Shown in pieces: positions 34,709-43,306 of a stretch of DNA of 64,000 nucleotides (position 1 is the stretch's first letter; every line of letters begins with the position of its first letter). Origin of the DNA: JAABSX01 sp964480455 (lineage in GTDB: Bacteria > Bacteroidota > Bacteroidia > Cytophagales > Microscillaceae). The translations under genes and the position numbers were made by a program. The stretch lies in contig CAYZQI010000003.1 in the NCBI GenBank assembly GCA_964480455.1, positions 17,674 to 81,673 on the forward strand, given 5' to 3'. The notes under the pieces were generated by a model, which saw nothing but the letters and a program-made list of their open reading frames with translations, did not search any database and was not told the origin of the DNA.

Positions 34709-35008
34709 TTTCTTCTAATGTTTAGTTTATTAAATCGTCAATAAAAAATAGTGTTGAGCAGTGAGTTGTTTTGGGGCTTACTGCTAAATGTTTGCAAATT
34801 TACAGATTATTTAGTGTAAATGTGCATTGTGGGGCTTAATTATTACTTTTCAGGCGTCAATTATGATAACTACTTGGCTACCAACAACTTGCAAAGGGTA
34901 TGGTTATGCTTTAAGTTATGGTAGATACTTTAAATACCTTTTTGGTTATGTACAACAAAAGATTGAATACAGTTTGTACCCAATCTTGTTGCTTATTTTT
35001 TGCTAGAT
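34709..35008. other. rpsB-tsf intergenic region
   Basis: A 300-base gap. It holds an imperfect hairpin (AACAAAAGATTG with CAATCTTGTT, about 34950-34991) past the rpsB stop that may terminate the S2 transcript, and a TAAATTTG box on the minus strand at 34795-34802 that may start tsf. I see no gene. Confidence 0.6.
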
Positions 35009-35812
35009 TTAGTCTGCGTCTTTGGCAGCAGTTTCTTCTACTGTTTCGGCTTGGGTGCTTTTTTCTGCATCTGCTGCACGTTTAGCATTCTCTTCTTCTT
35101 GCATTTTTTGGTCGTCTTTATCTTTCTTACGCTCAGAGAGTCCTTCTTCTACTGCTTCTGCAATTACCTTTAAGATAAGACTGATAGACTTGTAGGCATC
35201 ATCATTGGCAGGGATAGGGAAATCTATTGTATTAGGGTTAGAGTTGGTATCTACAATTCCAATCACTGGGATTCCTAATTTCTTAGCCTCAGCTACTGCG
35301 ATGTGTTCACGCTTGATATCTACTACAAAAAGGGCTGCGGGCGGGCGAGAAAGGTCAGCAATTCCTCCGAGTAATTTTTCTAATTTTTCGCGTTCACGTG
35401 TAACTGTAAGTCGTTCTCGCTTTGCCAAATTTTTGAAAGACTCTTCTTTCATCATTTTGTCAATAGAGGACATTTTTTTGAGTGACTTTCGCACGGTTGC
35501 AAAATTGGTGAGCATACCGCCAAGCCAGCGTTCGGTTACGAAAGGCATCTTGAGCTCGCGGGCGTGCTGCGAGACAATGTCTTGTGCTTGTTTTTTGGTA
35601 GCCACAAACATCACTCTCTTGCCCGAGCGCACAATGCTTTTGATGGCATTGCCGGCTTCTTGCAAGCACACTAAGGTTTTGTTGATGTCTATGATGTGGA
35701 TACCGTTTTTTTCCATGAAGATGTAAGGAGCCATTTTGGGGTCCCACTTGCGGGTGAGGTGTCCGAAATGAACGCCAGCATCTAAGAGGTCTTTATATTC
35801 TACTTGTGCCAT
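35009..35812 (-). CDS. rpsB: 30S ribosomal protein S2
   Basis: 267 residues. The N-terminal LLDAGVHFGHLTRKWDPKMA and the core FVTERWLGGMLTNF are diagnostic. The C-terminal 35 residues are a highly charged, Glu/Ala/Lys-rich tail, common in Bacteroidota S2. It is the third gene of an L13-S9-S2 operon on the minus strand, 25 bases after rpsI. Confidence 0.97.
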   Translation of the reverse strand: MAQVEYKDLLDAGVHFGHLTRKWDPKMAPYIFMEKNGIHIIDINKTLVCLQEAGNAIKSIVRSGKRVMFVATKKQAQDIVSQHARELKMPFVTERWLGGMLTNFATVRKSLKKMSSIDKMMKEESFKNLAKRERLTVTREREKLEKLLGGIADLSRPPAALFVVDIKREHIAVAEAKKLGIPVIGIVDTNSNPNTIDFPIPANDDAYKSISLILKVIAEAVEEGLSERKKDKDDQKMQEEENAKRAADAEKSTQAETVEETAAKDAD

Positions 35813-35837
35813 GTTTCTTTGAAAAATAAATTATCAA

Positions 35838-36236
35838 TTATCGTTTACTAAACTGGAAGCGGCGGCGAGCCTTGCGGCGACCATACTTCTTACGTTCTAC
35901 CATTCTTGAGTCACGCGTTAGAAAGCCTTCTTTTTTCAAGGCGGGGCGGTGCTCAGCGTTGTATTCACATAATGCGCGCGAGATACCCATACGGATAGCC
36001 TCGGCTTGACCAGTGAAACCTCCTCCAGTTACATTGATAATGATATCAAATTCTTGGATTGATTCTAGCAGGGCGAGCGGTTGCTGTATTTTGGTTTGCA
36101 ATACCTCAATAGGGAAATACTCTTTGTAGTCGCGTTTATTGACTTTAATTTCTCCCTTTCCCGGCTTCAAATAAACACGTGCTACCGATGTTTTTCGGCG
36201 ACCTACCGTGTTGATTACGTCTTTCACTTCACTCAT
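35838..36236 (-). CDS. rpsI: 30S ribosomal protein S9
   Basis: 132 residues. It has VGRRKTSVARVYLKPGKGEI near the start and GGGFTGQAEAIRMGISRAL in the middle, and ends with the basic RRKARRRFQFSKR tail that reaches the P-site tRNA. It lies between rplM and rpsB, as is typical. Confidence 0.97.
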   Translation of the reverse strand: MSEVKDVINTVGRRKTSVARVYLKPGKGEIKVNKRDYKEYFPIEVLQTKIQQPLALLESIQEFDIIINVTGGGFTGQAEAIRMGISRALCEYNAEHRPALKKEGFLTRDSRMVERKKYGRRKARRRFQFSKR

Positions 36237-36263
36237 TTGCCGTTTTTTTCTTTAATTTTTGAG

Positions 36264-36716
36264 TTATAATTTGAATTCTATTTTTTCGGGTTGTTGTGCC
36301 TCATGTGGGTGTTGTGTGCCTTCATAGACGTGCAAGTTGTGGAAAATCTTATCTCCCAAGCGGTTTTTGGGCAACATTCCCTTGACTGCTTTCTCGATGA
36401 TGATGGTAGAAGACTTTTTGTTGGCTATTTCACGTGGACTTGTAAAACGCTGCCCGCCGGGATACCCTGTATGGCGCACATATACTTTATTTGTCCATTT
36501 TTTACCAGTAAGGCGGATTTTATCGGCATTAATCACAATCACGTTGTCGCCACAATCCACGTGGGGTGTATAATTGGTTTTGTTTTTGCCCATAATCACT
36601 TTTGCAATCTGACTTGCAAGTCGCCCTAGTACTTTCCCCTCGGCATCTACCAAAACCCACTTCTTATCTACGGTGTCTTTATTTGCCGAAATTGTTTTGT
36701 AACTTAATGTATCCAC
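36264..36716 (-). CDS. rplM: 50S ribosomal protein L13
   Basis: 150 residues. The segments WVLVDAEGKVLGRLASQIA and YVRHTGYPGGQR, with MLPKNRLGDKIFHNLHVYEG, identify it. It is the first gene of the L13-S9-S2 operon. Confidence 0.97.
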   Translation of the reverse strand: MDTLSYKTISANKDTVDKKWVLVDAEGKVLGRLASQIAKVIMGKNKTNYTPHVDCGDNVIVINADKIRLTGKKWTNKVYVRHTGYPGGQRFTSPREIANKKSSTIIIEKAVKGMLPKNRLGDKIFHNLHVYEGTQHPHEAQQPEKIEFKL

Positions 36717-36762
36717 TTTGCTATGGTTTTATAAAATTGACTGCTTTTCTTTAAAATGAGTG

Positions 36763-36793
36763 CAAAGCTAAGGCTTTATTCGCTGTTTTGCAA
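36763..36793 (-). promoter_or_regulatory. Promoter of the rplM-rpsI-rpsB operon
   Basis: On the minus strand TTG (36791-36793) is followed after 20 bases by TAGCTTTG (36763-36770), the Bacteroidota consensus, about 45 bases before the rplM start. Confidence 0.7.
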
Positions 36794-36832
36794 CCTATTG
36801 TCTTTTTTTTTATAAAAAAGAATCTATGAGAT

Positions 36833-38395
36833 TTATTTTTGGACATATACCTCATACTGATAGGTAATTTCTTTGCTTTCTCCTTTTTTGAGGGGGATTT
36901 CCCATTCTACTTTGTATCGCTCATTCATCAAGTCGTATTGGTTGAATACCTTGTCGCTTTTCCATTTTTCATTACATTCAGTAGGCTTACCCACTATCTG
37001 TCGGTCTATGTTGAGTGTAATGTCTCTATTATGATAGTTGATGACTTCTATTTTTGACTCTACCGTTACAAGGTCATAAAAGACTTTGTCTCTTTTTTTC
37101 TTATTCTCTACTCTTGAGTTTTCTTTTTCTGAGTCTTTTACTACGATAGAGGGCGATACAGTAAGTTTAATTTTTGTTTTCGCGCCTACGGGTGTATAGT
37201 TAAGTTTGTCTTGGCTGAGTGGCTTACTGATTTTGTTGAGTTGTTTGGTAAGCAATACAGTGCCTGTAGTCCAAGGGAGTTTTGAGTCGTTTTTCAGCCT
37301 GATAGAGTGCCAGACTTGGTTGCTTGAGTTGATGGTGGCGTAAGTAGAAGAATAATAATTTTTGGCAGTGCTTGCAGTAAGATTTACTTCATAAATATCT
37401 TCGTACTCTGTATCCAATACCAGTATATCATACAGTCCTCTTCCACCCTTTTTGAGTGAAATATTCTGGGCTTTGTAAAAAAATAAGTCCTCAGCCTGCT
37501 CACCTTCTAGCTCTATGGGTGTGTAATCAAAGTCATCTAGGTCTTCATTCACAGCTATATTGGCAAAACTTTGCGTGGTGATGTCGCCTCTTCTCATATT
37601 GGCATAGGCTCTATTGCCTTGAGGCTGATTGCTGTAGGTGTTGAGTGTACTAATAAAGCTCATCATATCTTGGCTACTCACCAAGGGCGATGCTAAGTAG
37701 GTATAAGCAAAATTGGGGATACCTACCACAAAATCAATATTTGCATTTTCTATATCTTCGCTGTCGTTGAGAAGGCTTGCCCTGAGTACAAGTTTGGCTT
37801 TGTTGTCTTCTTTGAGTTCTATGGCGTAGTTGGGTAGCCAAGAGATGCCTTTTTGCAAATACATCATGCTTATGCTCTGCTTTGCTTTGGCTTGGCTCAG
37901 TTCGATTTCTATTACTTTTTTATTTTGCTTTACTTCATAGCTCATATTAGGTTGGCTTTTTAGTTCTAATAGTTCTACTTGTGCAGGGTTTAGGCTAAAC
38001 CAAGTACCTGAAACTGTTTGAAAAACCAGAATATTTTTCTCCATTTTAAAGATAGTGCCTTCATACGATTTATTGTCTTTGAGTGTAATCTTGGCAGCTT
38101 TGCCCACATTTGCCAAAAGAATGGTTTCCAAAGAAGAAACATCATTCTTTTTGCTTAACTCTTTTGTTTGACTATTAACGCTTTTGATGGTGTTGGTTGG
38201 CGCATAAAACCAAAGTGTGCCAAAGGTAGCTTGTGGAATTTCCTCTAGGGTAGCTACGCCTTTGTTTGCTGCTAACTGAATTTCCTTCACCACAAAGGCA
38301 GTCCCGTTTTTGAAAGCAGAAATATGTGTCTGCGCAAAGAGTGTATAAGTCTGAAATACACTCAAAAAGATGAAAACAAAGCTATTTCTTTTCAT
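36833..38395 (-). CDS. DUF4139 domain protein (mucoidy inhibitor MuiA-like)
   Basis: 520 residues from the ATG at 38395, which gives a clear signal peptide (MKRNSFVFIFLSVFQTYTLF then AQ). Frame upstream of this Met has no support. The N-terminal half matches the DUF4140-type region, and the C-terminal half is DUF4139, with repeated beta segments ending in an NYHNRDITLNIDRQIVG and KGESKEITYQYEVYV stretch. Exported and probably periplasmic or surface-bound; the function of the family is not settled. Confidence 0.85.
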   Translation of the reverse strand: MKRNSFVFIFLSVFQTYTLFAQTHISAFKNGTAFVVKEIQLAANKGVATLEEIPQATFGTLWFYAPTNTIKSVNSQTKELSKKNDVSSLETILLANVGKAAKITLKDNKSYEGTIFKMEKNILVFQTVSGTWFSLNPAQVELLELKSQPNMSYEVKQNKKVIEIELSQAKAKQSISMMYLQKGISWLPNYAIELKEDNKAKLVLRASLLNDSEDIENANIDFVVGIPNFAYTYLASPLVSSQDMMSFISTLNTYSNQPQGNRAYANMRRGDITTQSFANIAVNEDLDDFDYTPIELEGEQAEDLFFYKAQNISLKKGGRGLYDILVLDTEYEDIYEVNLTASTAKNYYSSTYATINSSNQVWHSIRLKNDSKLPWTTGTVLLTKQLNKISKPLSQDKLNYTPVGAKTKIKLTVSPSIVVKDSEKENSRVENKKKRDKVFYDLVTVESKIEVINYHNRDITLNIDRQIVGKPTECNEKWKSDKVFNQYDLMNERYKVEWEIPLKKGESKEITYQYEVYVQK

Positions 38396-38510
38396 AATTT
38401 TATCAAATGTTAGGTAATAAGTAACTCGTATGTCGTAAGTTTTGACAACTAACAAACCTACGAATTAAAAATGGTTTTAAATAGGAAATAACCCATAAAA
38501 AAGCAAAAAA

Positions 38511-39383
38511 ATGAACAAAATACTCATCACAGGTGCCACGGGCAATGTAGGCTTGGCTACACTCAAAGCACTCAAAGAATTTGGTGCTGAACTCGACCTC
38601 GTGGCAGGGGTAAGAGATATAAAAAAGGCTCAAGCACCGCTCAATGACTACACTAAAAACCTTGTTTATTTTGATTTTACGGACTTAAGCAGCTTTGATA
38701 AAGCATTTGCAGACTGTGAGGTTTTGTTTCTACTGCGTCCTCCTCAAATTTCAGCAGTCAGAAAATACTTCCAACCTTTGATGACCTCGGCAAAAAAAAA
38801 CAACATAAAACATATCGTCTTTTTATCGGTACAAGGGGCTGAAAACAGTAGCTTTATCCCTCATCATAAAATAGAAAAACTCATTGTAGAAAGCCAAATT
38901 CCTTATACTTTTCTACGCCCTGCTTACTTTATGCAAAACTTTACAACCACACTGCGCCACGAGTTACTTCATAAAAATCGTGTGTTTTTGCCCGCAGGTA
39001 AAGCAAAGTTCACTTTGATTGACATAGAAGATGTTGGTCTTGTTGCTGCACAAGTAATTATGCAAACTGAAAAGTACAAAAACCAAGCTTTTGCACTCAC
39101 CAATGATGAGCAACTTGATTTTCAAACAATGACACAAATCATCAACCAACAGACGGGAAAGCATTACGAATATATTTCTCCTAATTTGCTTCGTTTTTTC
39201 ATAGCAAAAAAGAAAGATAAAGTACCGACTATGTTCATTCTTGTAATGATTATGCTACATTATCTCCCTAGATTTCAAAGAATCTCTCCCACCAGCCAAT
39301 GGGTTAAAAAGATTACAGGAAAAACGCCTACTCGCTTTGTAGAGTTTGTTGAGCAGTCTCAAGCACAGCTTAGGAAAGATTAA
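38511..39383 (+). CDS. NmrA-like NAD(P)-binding protein
   Basis: 290 residues with an N-terminal Rossmann motif ILITGATGNVG, then FLLRPPQISAVRKYF and PYTFLRPAYFMQNF, the pattern of atypical short-chain dehydrogenases of the NmrA/quinone reductase-2 type. These bind NADP and either act as redox sensors or reduce quinones. The catalytic Tyr-Lys pair of classical SDRs is not obvious. It stands alone, divergent from the DUF4139 gene. Confidence 0.85.
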   Translation: MNKILITGATGNVGLATLKALKEFGAELDLVAGVRDIKKAQAPLNDYTKNLVYFDFTDLSSFDKAFADCEVLFLLRPPQISAVRKYFQPLMTSAKKNNIKHIVFLSVQGAENSSFIPHHKIEKLIVESQIPYTFLRPAYFMQNFTTTLRHELLHKNRVFLPAGKAKFTLIDIEDVGLVAAQVIMQTEKYKNQAFALTNDEQLDFQTMTQIINQQTGKHYEYISPNLLRFFIAKKKDKVPTMFILVMIMLHYLPRFQRISPTSQWVKKITGKTPTRFVEFVEQSQAQLRKD

Positions 39384-39549
39384 ATTATGGGTTGTGAAAT
39401 GTGATTCTCTAAGGCCATCATTATCAGTAGCTTATACATAAAAATAACTGAAAGGGTGCAAGTCAAATTTCCCTTTTTAGCCACCTCAGCACTTCCCTCT
39501 CCACAAGAGAGGAGATAAGGGAGTCAATTTGAATTGCACCCTAACCGAA
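39384..39549 (-). repeat. TTATGAGTTG hairpin repeat, copy C, split by a mobile element
   Basis: The two parts, 39384-39453 and 39543-39565, read on the minus strand like copies A (10208) and B (57403): CACATTTCACAAC...CATAA at one side and TTCGGTT at the other. An 87-bp element (39455-39541) sits between them. The flanks of the insert are TAACTGAAA and TAACCGAAA, a 9-base near-duplication of what is a single TAACCGAAA site in copy A. Confidence 0.7.
39455..39541. mobile_element. MITE-like element, copy 1 (87 bp)
   Basis: The ends GGGTGCAAGTCAAATT and AATTTGAATTGCACCC are near-perfect inverted repeats. The interior has a second inverted pair around CCCTCTCCACAAGAGAGG. It has no coding capacity, so it would need a transposase from elsewhere. 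Flanked by 9 bp that match at 8 positions, in keeping with a target duplication. Other copies: 62313-62400 and 63657-63745. Confidence 0.85.
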
Positions 39550-39604
39550 ATTATTATTTACATTTTCCTTATCAAGTCTTAAAAATATACCTTGGCACGT
39601 AAAT

Positions 39605-40078
39605 TTATGCATTGCCTAATTTCGTATTATCTGCTGTATGGGCATTTTTTTCTGATAAAACCTTTTCTCTTTCAATGATGGTCTCAAGCGTAGTCGCTTT
39701 CAGAATTGCTAGGGTATTGTCCCTTAAGTTGATGAATACATCTCTGATACCACACACATCTTCATGCTTACACTCCTCGCATTTTTCATAAAAAAGTAAA
39801 CTTACACAAGGCAACATAGCAATCGGCCCATCAATGGCGCGCATCACATCTACCATATTAACCGCTTCGGGTGCTTTGAGCAAGTAATAACCTCCTCCTT
39901 TTCCTTTTTTACTTCCTAAGAAAGCGTTTTTTTTCAGTTCTAGTAAAATAGACTCTAAGAACTTTTGCGGAATATTCTCTTCTGCAGCTATTTCACTGAT
40001 AAGAATAGGGCCTTGTTTGTACTTTCGGGCAAGATAGACAAGGGCATTGATGGCATACTTTGCTTTTCTAGAAATCAT
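39605..40078 (-). CDS. Rrf2 family transcriptional regulator
   Basis: 157 residues from the ATG at 40078 (MISRKAKYAINALVYLARKY), the typical Rrf2 start; frame to 40135 is probably not translated. A winged helix (ISEIAAEENIPQKFLESILL) is followed by a Cys cluster, CVSLLFYEKCEECKHEDVC, at about residues 90-108. That arrangement is similar to the iron-sulfur ligands of IscR/NsrR/RsrR-type members. It may sense iron-sulfur status, nitric oxide or redox. Targets are not evident. Confidence 0.93.
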   Translation of the reverse strand: MISRKAKYAINALVYLARKYKQGPILISEIAAEENIPQKFLESILLELKKNAFLGSKKGKGGGYYLLKAPEAVNMVDVMRAIDGPIAMLPCVSLLFYEKCEECKHEDVCGIRDVFINLRDNTLAILKATTLETIIEREKVLSEKNAHTADNTKLGNA

Positions 40079-40251
40079 TTTTAAACTTGGGCTATTGTTT
40101 TTTACAAGAATATACAAAAACAAGCAATTAATCAATTTTTAGAAAGAATTTCTGTCTATGTCTTGTTTATAGATTGATGTCTTTAAACTCGTCATCTCTC
40201 TTAATTTGTTACTTGAAAACAACTGTGTTTCTAAACCAAAAATAATTCAAG

Positions 40252-40503
40252 ATGAACTACCAATCCATTGCTTGTGAGCTATATGACCAATTGGAAATAT
40301 GGGCTATGCGAAAGGTAAACCTAGAAATTACTTACCTTACCAAAGAAGGCACTGTGAGGGTCATTAAAGACCAAGTTAGTACACTCAAAACGCTGGAAGG
40401 AGCCGAATATGCAGTGCTTGCTAGTAGGCAAATGCTACGCCTTGACCATATCTTGCAAATCAACGGGCTGCCTTTTGAGGTAACTTGTAAGCTTAGGAGT
40501 TAA
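40252..40503 (+). CDS. Rho-binding antiterminator-like protein (Rof/YaeO family)
   Basis: 83 residues. The N-terminal YQSIACELYDQLEIWAMRKV and the following strands (VNLEITYLTKEG, LRLDHILQINGLPF) match the small Sm-like barrel of Rof/YaeO, which binds Rho and inhibits termination in Escherichia coli. I am fairly confident of the family and less of the function. It is followed after about 80 bases by an orphan gene on the same strand. Confidence 0.7.
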   Translation: MNYQSIACELYDQLEIWAMRKVNLEITYLTKEGTVRVIKDQVSTLKTLEGAEYAVLASRQMLRLDHILQINGLPFEVTCKLRS

Positions 40504-40581
40504 ATTGAGGCTTTGTGCTATATCAGAGAGAACAAAAACATAAACTTAAATCACCTCAACTATACACTAATCAAGGTCAAT

Positions 40582-41079
40582 ATGAAAATTATCGCATCAT
40601 CATCAAACAGAAACTTCACTATTGAAGAAGAAAATCAAACCCTTGTAAAAGTAAAATACAAAAACTGGCTATCAAGTACAGCCACGACTGAGTTTGAGAA
40701 CAATACCATCGAGATTAAGCCCAAAAGTTTATGGCATAACAAATACCTTATTTTCAAAAATCAACAAAAAAAAGGGGAAATCACCCGAAATTGGAAAGGT
40801 CAGTTTATCATCTCTCTTGCCAAAGATGAATTTGAGAAGGAAGAATATCTTTTTAAAACACAAGGCTTCTGGAAACAGAAATTCACATTACTAAATAAGA
40901 AAGAAAATGTTGTTTTTGTGCTTTGCCCCTCTTTTAGTTGGTGGAGGTTGGCTTACAGCTATAAAATTGAGCATACATCAAAAACATACACAAAACACGC
41001 ATCAATTGAATTGCTTATTTACTGCGGTTTTAGTACGAATAAAATCGTGAGTGCAAGGGCAGCAGCAGCAGCAAGTTAA
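40582..41079 (+). CDS. Unknown protein, possible tubby/LURP-like fold
   Basis: 165 residues from the ATG at 40582 (MKIIASSSNRNFTIEEENQ). The protein is rich in short beta-strand patterns, with Trp/Lys segments such as NWLSSTATTEFENN and GFWKQKFTLLNKKENVVF, like the strand-rich LURP-one/tubby fold; this is a guess from pattern only. The C-terminus has a short hydrophobic stretch and ends in an Ala-rich tail (SARAAAAAS). No signal peptide is visible. An extension to 40513 is possible but has no support. Confidence 0.65.
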   Translation: MKIIASSSNRNFTIEEENQTLVKVKYKNWLSSTATTEFENNTIEIKPKSLWHNKYLIFKNQQKKGEITRNWKGQFIISLAKDEFEKEEYLFKTQGFWKQKFTLLNKKENVVFVLCPSFSWWRLAYSYKIEHTSKTYTKHASIELLIYCGFSTNKIVSARAAAAAS

Positions 41080-41423
41080 ATCTTGTACGAAACGCCTTTA
41101 CAAGGCTTTTCAGCACCCTACCTTTGAGGGTAGGGTTTGGGTCTAATGAACAAGACTTTTTCAGCATACACAATTAATCAGGGACTACCTTGATAAATTT
41201 AGTTCATAAGTTACTGATAATGAAACAACTAGCAATTCATAATTAAAAATTCACTTAGTAAGGGTGGCTGGATTTAGTTTTTGAATGAATTGAGCGTAAA
41301 TACAACAAAAAGGCTTTGATTTTCGAAACTAGAGCTTGTGTTTTACCTACACTATATCTCTACAAAGCAAACGAATTGCTCGGTCGACCGTTAAGACTCA
41401 GATAAAGAATAAACAAGAAGTAC
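41080..41423. other. Intergenic region with repeats
   Basis: About 340 bases. A hairpin (ACCCTACC/GGTAGGGT, 41115-41139) may terminate the upstream gene. Next come a CATACAC-GACTACC repeat (41164-41201) and, directly after it, a partial relative of the TTATGAGTTG repeat (ATAAGTTACTGATAATGA, from about 41205). No gene is visible. Confidence 0.6.
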
Positions 41424-41969
41424 ATGCAACTAGGAAAACTACCTCCTCATGGTAAAATACCTGATAAAATCATTGAATATCTTGGAGGGTATTTTAGCTT
41501 TACTGAGCAATTGAAATTAGGAGGAACAGGCTCTGTAAGATTTGTATATGAACTTGGCATTGAAGAGTTTGATGACATAAAAAAAATGTCCTCTGGACTA
41601 GATTTTATATCAATAGAATTACTGCAAGAAGGTTTGGTATTTAGGCTCAACAAGCAATCTCAATTTAGATTCTGTGCATTGAGGTATAAAGAACTCAAGC
41701 AGATTGATTTTATTACCGAAAAAACTACAGATTTTGTAGGAAGAAGTAAGCAAATTACTTACGAAGCTAACATCTATTTTAAGATTTCTAAATCACAGTT
41801 TAGACTGCGACTAGTTAATTGTAACTACAAAAAAGGTCTTGCTTTTTTTCATAAATCACCTATAAAATATTACTGTAATTTTAGCACTGTAAAGAGAACT
41901 TATATCTCAAACAATAGAAATAGTAGCCTTCTTCAACTTTTGTTGTATTTTTTATTCAGTGGCGATTAG
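41424..41969 (+). CDS. Unknown protein (181 aa)
   Basis: A 181-residue frame starting MQLGKLPPHGKIPDKIIEYL. It is rich in Phe, Tyr, Lys and Ile and ends with a hydrophobic stretch (LLQLLLYFLFSGD) that could be a C-terminal membrane anchor. I do not recognise a family. A strong terminator follows directly, which supports a real transcription unit. The AT-richness and lack of relatives could mark a recent arrival. Confidence 0.65.
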   Translation: MQLGKLPPHGKIPDKIIEYLGGYFSFTEQLKLGGTGSVRFVYELGIEEFDDIKKMSSGLDFISIELLQEGLVFRLNKQSQFRFCALRYKELKQIDFITEKTTDFVGRSKQITYEANIYFKISKSQFRLRLVNCNYKKGLAFFHKSPIKYYCNFSTVKRTYISNNRNSSLLQLLLYFLFSGD

Positions 41970-41979
41970 TCGTAAAAAA

Positions 41980-42023
41980 ACCTTCAACAACAAAATATTT
42001 GATAAATTTTTGTTGTTGAAGGT
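41980..42023. terminator. Bidirectional intrinsic terminator
   Basis: ACCTTCAACAACAAAA (41980-41995) and its exact complement TTTTGTTGTTGAAGGT (42008-42023) form a perfect 16-bp stem with a 12-base loop, with an A-tract before it and A-rich sequence after. It serves two convergent genes, the 181-residue protein (+) and the HlyD-type adaptor (-). Confidence 0.9.
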
Positions 42024-42050
42024 CAAAAAGTGCTCAATAAATCTACTAGA

Positions 42051-43205
42051 CTAGTTATTAGCCACATCAGGCTTATCTCCCTCTTTGCTCAATGGAATTT
42101 TGATTTTGTCTTTTTTCTCTACACCACTCAATACTTCTACATTGATTCCATCAGAGATACCTGTCTTGATGTAGCGTTTTTCAAATTTTTGTGGAGCAGT
42201 TTCTATTTCTACATAAATACTGTCTTTGCTGTTTTTGCCTTTGGTAGCAAACTGAAGCATACTTTCTTTGATTGCCAAGATTTTGTTCTTCTTCTCTAAG
42301 ACAATATCGGCATTGGCACTGTAGCCTGCGCGGATAAAGTCTTTGTCAGACAATAAAATCTGCGCTCTGATGTCAAACTTTACTGCGCCTTCTTCTACTA
42401 CGCCTTTGGGTGCAATGTACTCGAGTGTTGCCTTGAAAGTGCGCCCGTCGATGGCTCCTATGTTCAAGACGAGTTCCATACCTTCTTTAAGTTTGCCTAC
42501 TTCTGACTCATCAATTTTGCCTTCAAACACCAAAGAACTCATATCCGCAATCGTGGCAATGGTTGTACCTTCATTAAAATTGTTACGCTCTACTACCGAA
42601 GCCCCTACTTTGAGCGGCACATCTAGCACCATACCCTCTACTGTAGAATACACCTCATTAGAGATAGCTCCTGAGTTCTGCAAAATGCCTTGGCGGACTA
42701 GGTTCAGGTTTTTCTCGGCAGTAATGACCGATTCTTTGGAGGTGTTGTAATCCAGCAAAAATTGATTGTATTCACGCTCAGAGATGACCTTTTGGTCATA
42801 GAGTTTTTTCTGGCGGTCAAGTTCAACCTTGGCATTGCTGTTAGAGATTTTGGCACTCTCAAGGCTATTTCTAGCACTGTTAAGGTTGATTTGGTCGGCA
42901 TTGCTGCCCGAAAGACTTTGCACCAATCTGATGCGTGCAATAATTTGTCCTTTGCTGACTTTCTCGCCTGGCTCTACAAAGAGTTCTTCTATTACGCCCG
43001 AAGCTTGTGGCTTGAGGGTAATTTCTTTGCGCGGCACAATAGAGCCTGTGGCTACGGTTTTGCGTGTGATGTCGGTTACAAAAGGAGCTTCTGTTTTATA
43101 CACTACGGGGTCTTGCTTAGATTTTCCATAGAAATAAAATCCTAGCCAAACAGAAACTGCTACAAAAAGGATTATAAAAATGCCTAAAAATATTTTTCGT
43201 ATCAT
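42051..43205 (-). CDS. HlyD/MacA-type periplasmic adaptor of an efflux pump
   Basis: 384 residues. An N-terminal membrane segment (about 5-27, FLGIFIILFVAVSVWLGFYF) is followed by a barrel-sandwich (lipoyl-like) domain with LKPQASGVIEELFVEPGEKV, a helical hairpin (about 95-175), the return half GMVLDVPLKVGASV, and a beta-barrel domain. It joins the inner-membrane MacB-like permeases to an outer-membrane channel. It is the last gene of a minus-strand operon with an ATPase and two permeases. The outer-membrane TolC partner is not in the window. Confidence 0.93.
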   Translation of the reverse strand: MIRKIFLGIFIILFVAVSVWLGFYFYGKSKQDPVVYKTEAPFVTDITRKTVATGSIVPRKEITLKPQASGVIEELFVEPGEKVSKGQIIARIRLVQSLSGSNADQINLNSARNSLESAKISNSNAKVELDRQKKLYDQKVISEREYNQFLLDYNTSKESVITAEKNLNLVRQGILQNSGAISNEVYSTVEGMVLDVPLKVGASVVERNNFNEGTTIATIADMSSLVFEGKIDESEVGKLKEGMELVLNIGAIDGRTFKATLEYIAPKGVVEEGAVKFDIRAQILLSDKDFIRAGYSANADIVLEKKNKILAIKESMLQFATKGKNSKDSIYVEIETAPQKFEKRYIKTGISDGINVEVLSGVEKKDKIKIPLSKEGDKPDVANN

Positions 43206-43250
43206 GGTTTTATTTTATTGTTAGTTATAAATTACTGAGTTAATAAGTTA

Positions 43251-43282
43251 TTTAGTCATTGGTTAATTGGTCATTAGTCATT
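43251..43282 (+). repeat. GTCATTGG short repeat tract
   Basis: Irregular repeats of TTAGTCATTGGT and its variants in the gap between the adaptor and the next gene. The same tract type is found at 44235-44350 and 47580-47655, always between genes of this ABC operon. Confidence 0.6.
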
Positions 43283-43306
43283 CCCCCTTCGGAGGTTAGG
43301 GAGCTG

